From Sphingopyxis sp. KK2 (GTDB lineage: Bacteria > Pseudomonadota > Alphaproteobacteria > Sphingomonadales > Sphingomonadaceae), in contig NZ_LYVN01000031.1 of NCBI RefSeq assembly GCF_001990265.1, positions 1 through 33,650 on the forward strand: DNA of 33,650 nucleotides, given 5' to 3'. The notes beneath the pieces are model-generated. The model was not told where the DNA came from. It was given only the letters and a program-made list of their open reading frames with translations, and did no database searches. Position 1 is the first letter of the stretch; each line of letters opens with the position of its first letter. Shown piece after piece: positions 31,120 to 33,650 of the stretch. Position numbers and translations under genes: made by a program.

Positions 31120-33081
31120 ATGCGCCGATTGACCGCCCTGCTGCTGGCGACCTGCCTGCCGCTGACCGCCGCCGCGCAGGACGCAGCGAGCGAGGCCACC
31201 CGCACCGCGCAGGCCGAACTGGCGAAGCGCCTGCCGCTCGACGACCCGCGCGACATGGCGAATGCGACGCGCGGCAAGCTCGCCGAGATTCCCGGCGGGG
31301 TGATCCTGACCAAGGACGGCAAGACGGTGTGGGACCGGCGGCCCTATGAATTTCTGAGCAGGACCGAGGCGCCCGACACGGTGAACCCGTCGCTGTGGCG
31401 GCAGGCGCGGCTCGACGCAGTGCACGGATTGTTCGAGGCGGTGCCGGGCAAGATCTGGCAGATCCGCGGTTACGACATCTCGGTGATGACGATCATCCGC
31501 GGCAAGTCGGGCTGGATCGTCGTCGACCCGCTGCTGTCCGAAGAGGCGGCGGCGGCGGGGTGGAAACTGTTCGCCGACACGGTCGAGACGAAATCGGGCA
31601 AGCTGCCGATCAAGGCGGTGATCTTCAGCCACAGCCATAGCGACCATTTCGGCGGGGTCGGCGGGATCGTGACCCCCGAGCAGGTCAAGAAGGACAAGAT
31701 CCGCATCATCGCGCCGCACGGCTTTTCGGAGGAAGCGACGTCGGAGAATGTCCTCGCGGGCGGCGCGATGGGGCGGCGCGCGGTCTATATGTTCGGGTCG
31801 ATCCTGGCGCCCGGACCCGCGGGGCAGGTCGATACCGGGCTGGGGCCGAAGCTGTCGACCGGGACGATCGGCTATATGGAGCCGACCGAGACGGTGTCGG
31901 AAAAGGGCGGCACGCTGACCATCGACGGGCTGGCCTTCGACTTCCTCGACGCGGGCGGGACCGAGGCGCCGTCGGAGTTCGTCTTTTACATCCCCGCTTA
32001 TAAGGCGCTGCACACGACCGAGGTCGTCACCCATACGTTGCACAATGTGCTGACGCTGCGCGGAGCGCAGGTGCGCGATGCGCTGCGCTGGTCGAAGGTG
32101 ATCGACGCGGCGCTGCAGAAATGGGGCGGCAAGGCCGAGGTCGCACTGGCGTCGCACCACTGGCCGACCTGGGGCGTCGGCGAGGTGAGCAGCCTGCTGA
32201 CCAACCAGCGCGACGCCTATCGCTATGTCCACGACCGCACGTTGTTCCTCGCCAATCGCGGCGCGACCTTGCACGAGCTCGCCGACGCGACCGCCGAGGC
32301 ACCGGTGCAGGGGCGCGATTTTTCGACGCGCGGCTATTATGGCACGCTCAACCACGACATGAAGGCGACCTATCAGCGCTATTTCGGCTGGTGGGACGGC
32401 AATCCCGCCAATTTCAACCCGATCCCGCCCGAGCAATCGGCGCCCAAATATGTCGCGCTGGCGGGCGGCGCGGACAAGCTGCTGGCGGCAGGGAAGAAGG
32501 CGATCGCGGCGGGCGAATATCGCTGGGCGGCCGAACTTTTGAACAAGCTGGTGTTCGCCGAGCCGCAGAACGAGGCCGCCAAGGCGGCGCTCGCCTCGGC
32601 CTATGACCAGCTCGGTTACCAGGCCGAGTCGGGGGCGTGGCGCAACTATTATCTCGCCGCCGCGGCGACGCTGCGCGGCAAGGCGGTCGAAGCCACGTCG
32701 GGCAACGGCCAGAGCCGCAGCTTCGTCAGCGCGATTCCGACCGCGGTGTTTTTCGACGCGCTCGCGACGCGCTTCGATGCGGCGAAGGGCGCGGGGATTT
32801 CGGGGACCTTCCAGTTCGTCCTGCCCGACAGCAAGGAAGCGGTGGCGATCTCGGTCGGCGGCGGGGTCGAATTCCCGCGTTACGGCGTCACCGACCCCGC
32901 GCCGACCGCGACGATCACCATCGACCGCAAGACGCTCGACGACGTCATGCTGGGACAGGCGCAATTCCCCGCGCTGCTGCAATCGGGCGCGATCAGGATC
33001 GACGGCGACCGGATGGCGTTCCTGAGCTGGTTCGCGTTGCACCCGCCCGCCGACCCGCGTTTCAATATAGTTGTTCCCTGA
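31120..33081 (+). CDS. Secreted linear primary alkyl sulfatase (SdsA1-like, metallo-beta-lactamase fold)
   Basis: 653-residue exported enzyme that hydrolyses alkyl sulfate esters such as dodecyl sulfate to alcohol and sulfate. A signal peptide (MRRLTALLLATCLPLTAAAQ) leads to the periplasm. The zinc motif SHSHSDHFGG gives His171, His173, Asp175 and His176; further candidate ligands Glu282 (GGTEAPSE), Glu301 (HTTEVVTH) and His346 (ASHHWPTWG) keep the spacing of Pseudomonas SdsA1 as I remember it, shifted by two. A helical dimerisation domain with a TPR-like segment (about 400-520) and a C-terminal SCP2-like alkyl-sulfatase domain (about 535-653) complete the family layout. GGGGGAG seven bases before the ATG at 31120 fixes the start. 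The next gene begins 25 bases downstream. Confidence 0.94.
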   Translation: MRRLTALLLATCLPLTAAAQDAASEATRTAQAELAKRLPLDDPRDMANATRGKLAEIPGGVILTKDGKTVWDRRPYEFLSRTEAPDTVNPSLWRQARLDAVHGLFEAVPGKIWQIRGYDISVMTIIRGKSGWIVVDPLLSEEAAAAGWKLFADTVETKSGKLPIKAVIFSHSHSDHFGGVGGIVTPEQVKKDKIRIIAPHGFSEEATSENVLAGGAMGRRAVYMFGSILAPGPAGQVDTGLGPKLSTGTIGYMEPTETVSEKGGTLTIDGLAFDFLDAGGTEAPSEFVFYIPAYKALHTTEVVTHTLHNVLTLRGAQVRDALRWSKVIDAALQKWGGKAEVALASHHWPTWGVGEVSSLLTNQRDAYRYVHDRTLFLANRGATLHELADATAEAPVQGRDFSTRGYYGTLNHDMKATYQRYFGWWDGNPANFNPIPPEQSAPKYVALAGGADKLLAAGKKAIAAGEYRWAAELLNKLVFAEPQNEAAKAALASAYDQLGYQAESGAWRNYYLAAAATLRGKAVEATSGNGQSRSFVSAIPTAVFFDALATRFDAAKGAGISGTFQFVLPDSKEAVAISVGGGVEFPRYGVTDPAPTATITIDRKTLDDVMLGQAQFPALLQSGAIRIDGDRMAFLSWFALHPPADPRFNIVVP

Positions 33082-33106
33082 GCCGCAGACCGACTAACGG
33101 AGGATC

Positions 33107-33637
33107 ATGACCGACATCGCCGACGCCCACCCGACCGACCCCTTCGACCCGCAGGCGCTCAACGCCGCCGAGGGGCTCGACCCGGTCGACCCCGCCTATG
33201 GCCATGTCCTGCGCATCACGACCGCGATGAACCTGGTGCCGCTGGCGATCGGCGCGAGCGTGTTCGACGCGCTGCTGATCCGCCACCTCGAGGGACCGTA
33301 TGGGCTGATCACCGGGCTGGCGTGGATCGCCGCGATCTTCATGATCGTGAGCTTTCCGGCGCGGCGCGTCCAGCGCTGGGGCTACAAGATCGGCGAGGGG
33401 CAATTGCGCGTCGCGCGCGGCTGGCTGTTCCGCACCGACACGATCGTGCCGTTCGTCCGCGTCCAGCATATCGACGTCGGTCAGGGGCCGATCGAGCGCT
33501 GGTTCGGGCTGTCGCACCTGATCGTCCACACGTCGGGCACGCACAACAGCACGGTCACGCTGCCCGGGCTGCACGCCGACCTTGCCGCCGCGATGCGCGA
33601 GACGATCCGCCGCCACATCCAGACCGATTTCGCATGA
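33107..33637 (+). CDS. Bacterial PH-domain (bPH2) membrane protein, YdbS-like
   Basis: 176 residues. Two hydrophobic helices (about 42-60 and 66-82: LVPLAIGASVFDALLI and GLITGLAWIAAIFMIVSFPA) are followed by a bacterial pleckstrin-homology domain of the DUF304/bPH2 type with the family block VPFVRVQHIDVGQGPIERWFGL (about 114-135). In Bacillus and others YdbS acts with the larger YdbT; a role in defence against LCI-type or bacteriocin stress has been suggested for those, not shown here. GGAGG six bases before the ATG. Its stop overlaps the next start as ATGA (33634-33637), so the two genes are translationally coupled. Confidence 0.88.
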   Translation: MTDIADAHPTDPFDPQALNAAEGLDPVDPAYGHVLRITTAMNLVPLAIGASVFDALLIRHLEGPYGLITGLAWIAAIFMIVSFPARRVQRWGYKIGEGQLRVARGWLFRTDTIVPFVRVQHIDVGQGPIERWFGLSHLIVHTSGTHNSTVTLPGLHADLAAAMRETIRRHIQTDFA

Positions 33638-33650
33638 GCGAGAGCGTCGC
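33634..33650 (+). CDS. Start of a second gene, cut off by the window end (probably YdbT-like)
   Basis: ATG at 33634 overlaps the preceding stop codon as ATGA; only MSESVA is visible. By context with the YdbS-like gene it is expected to be the large PH-domain partner YdbT, but nothing in the visible codons proves it. Confidence 0.5.

Noticed and set aside
31051..33042. 663-codon minus-strand frame antisense to the alkyl sulfatase
   Set aside because: The plus-strand product has a signal peptide and a full set of zinc ligands; the minus frame is Arg/Asp-rich shadow sequence.

Overview
The window looks like ordinary chromosomal DNA of a GC-rich alphaproteobacterium, most probably a member of the Sphingomonadaceae (Sphingopyxis/Sphingomonas type). 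The grounds are the strong G/C bias at third codon positions, a proteobacterial tRNA-Gly(CCC) with encoded CCA, a short PutA without a DNA-binding domain controlled by a divergent Lrp/AsnC regulator, and a tonB-exbB-exbD-exbD cluster. Genus level is an inference from gene content and protein style; no search was run. Genes are tightly packed, there is no stretch over 300 bases without a gene, and I see no integrase, transposase, phage gene or CRISPR array.

Layout. 1-4.2 kb: a membrane-anchored or secreted multiheme c-type cytochrome and an NADP-type glutamate dehydrogenase (both minus), then a membrane-anchored TPR protein of CcmI/NrfG style (plus), ending in a large nested inverted repeat. 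4.2-7.9 kb: bifunctional proline utilisation protein PutA (minus) and its divergent Lrp-type regulator. With GdhA this makes a proline/glutamate block: proline is oxidised to glutamate, which GdhA links to 2-oxoglutarate and ammonia. 7.8-10 kb: two co-transcribed acyl-CoA dehydrogenase-like genes, one of them short. 10.1 kb: tRNA-Gly(CCC). 10.2-14.7 kb: transglutaminase-like protein, TetA-like MFS exporter, molybdopterin-binding (CinA N-terminal type) protein, glutathione S-transferase, and a DUF2785-like secreted protein. 14.7-16.6 kb: Bax inhibitor-1 family membrane protein with a clear terminator, RNA 2',3'-cyclic phosphodiesterase, and low-molecular-weight tyrosine phosphatase. 16.7-20.3 kb: spinster-type MFS transporter, lipoprotein Cu/Zn superoxide dismutase, and UDP-glucose 6-dehydrogenase. 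20.4-23.1 kb: the TonB energy-transduction cluster tonB-exbB-exbD-exbD (minus) with hairpins between cistrons. 23.3-28.1 kb: unknown secreted protein, homoserine dehydrogenase, membrane protein, small secreted protein (minus) and class II fructose-1,6-bisphosphatase GlpX. 28.1-33.65 kb: large unknown secreted protein, unknown protein with a striking palindrome over its ribosome binding site, flavodoxin-like reductase (minus), secreted alkyl sulfatase of the SdsA1 type, and a bacterial PH-domain protein (YdbS-like) overlapping the start of a second, cut-off gene.

Most of this is core metabolism and envelope biology. I did not find a convincing new multi-gene system. The most interesting signals are small and non-coding: a perfect 15-bp inverted repeat that buries the Shine-Dalgarno of an unknown gene (29771-29806), a nested cruciform element between convergent genes (4019-4178), a palindrome and possible leaderless start in the putA/regulator gap, a 22-bp palindrome between the phosphatase and MFS genes (16654-16675), and two convergent gene pairs whose stop codons share the same CTAG.
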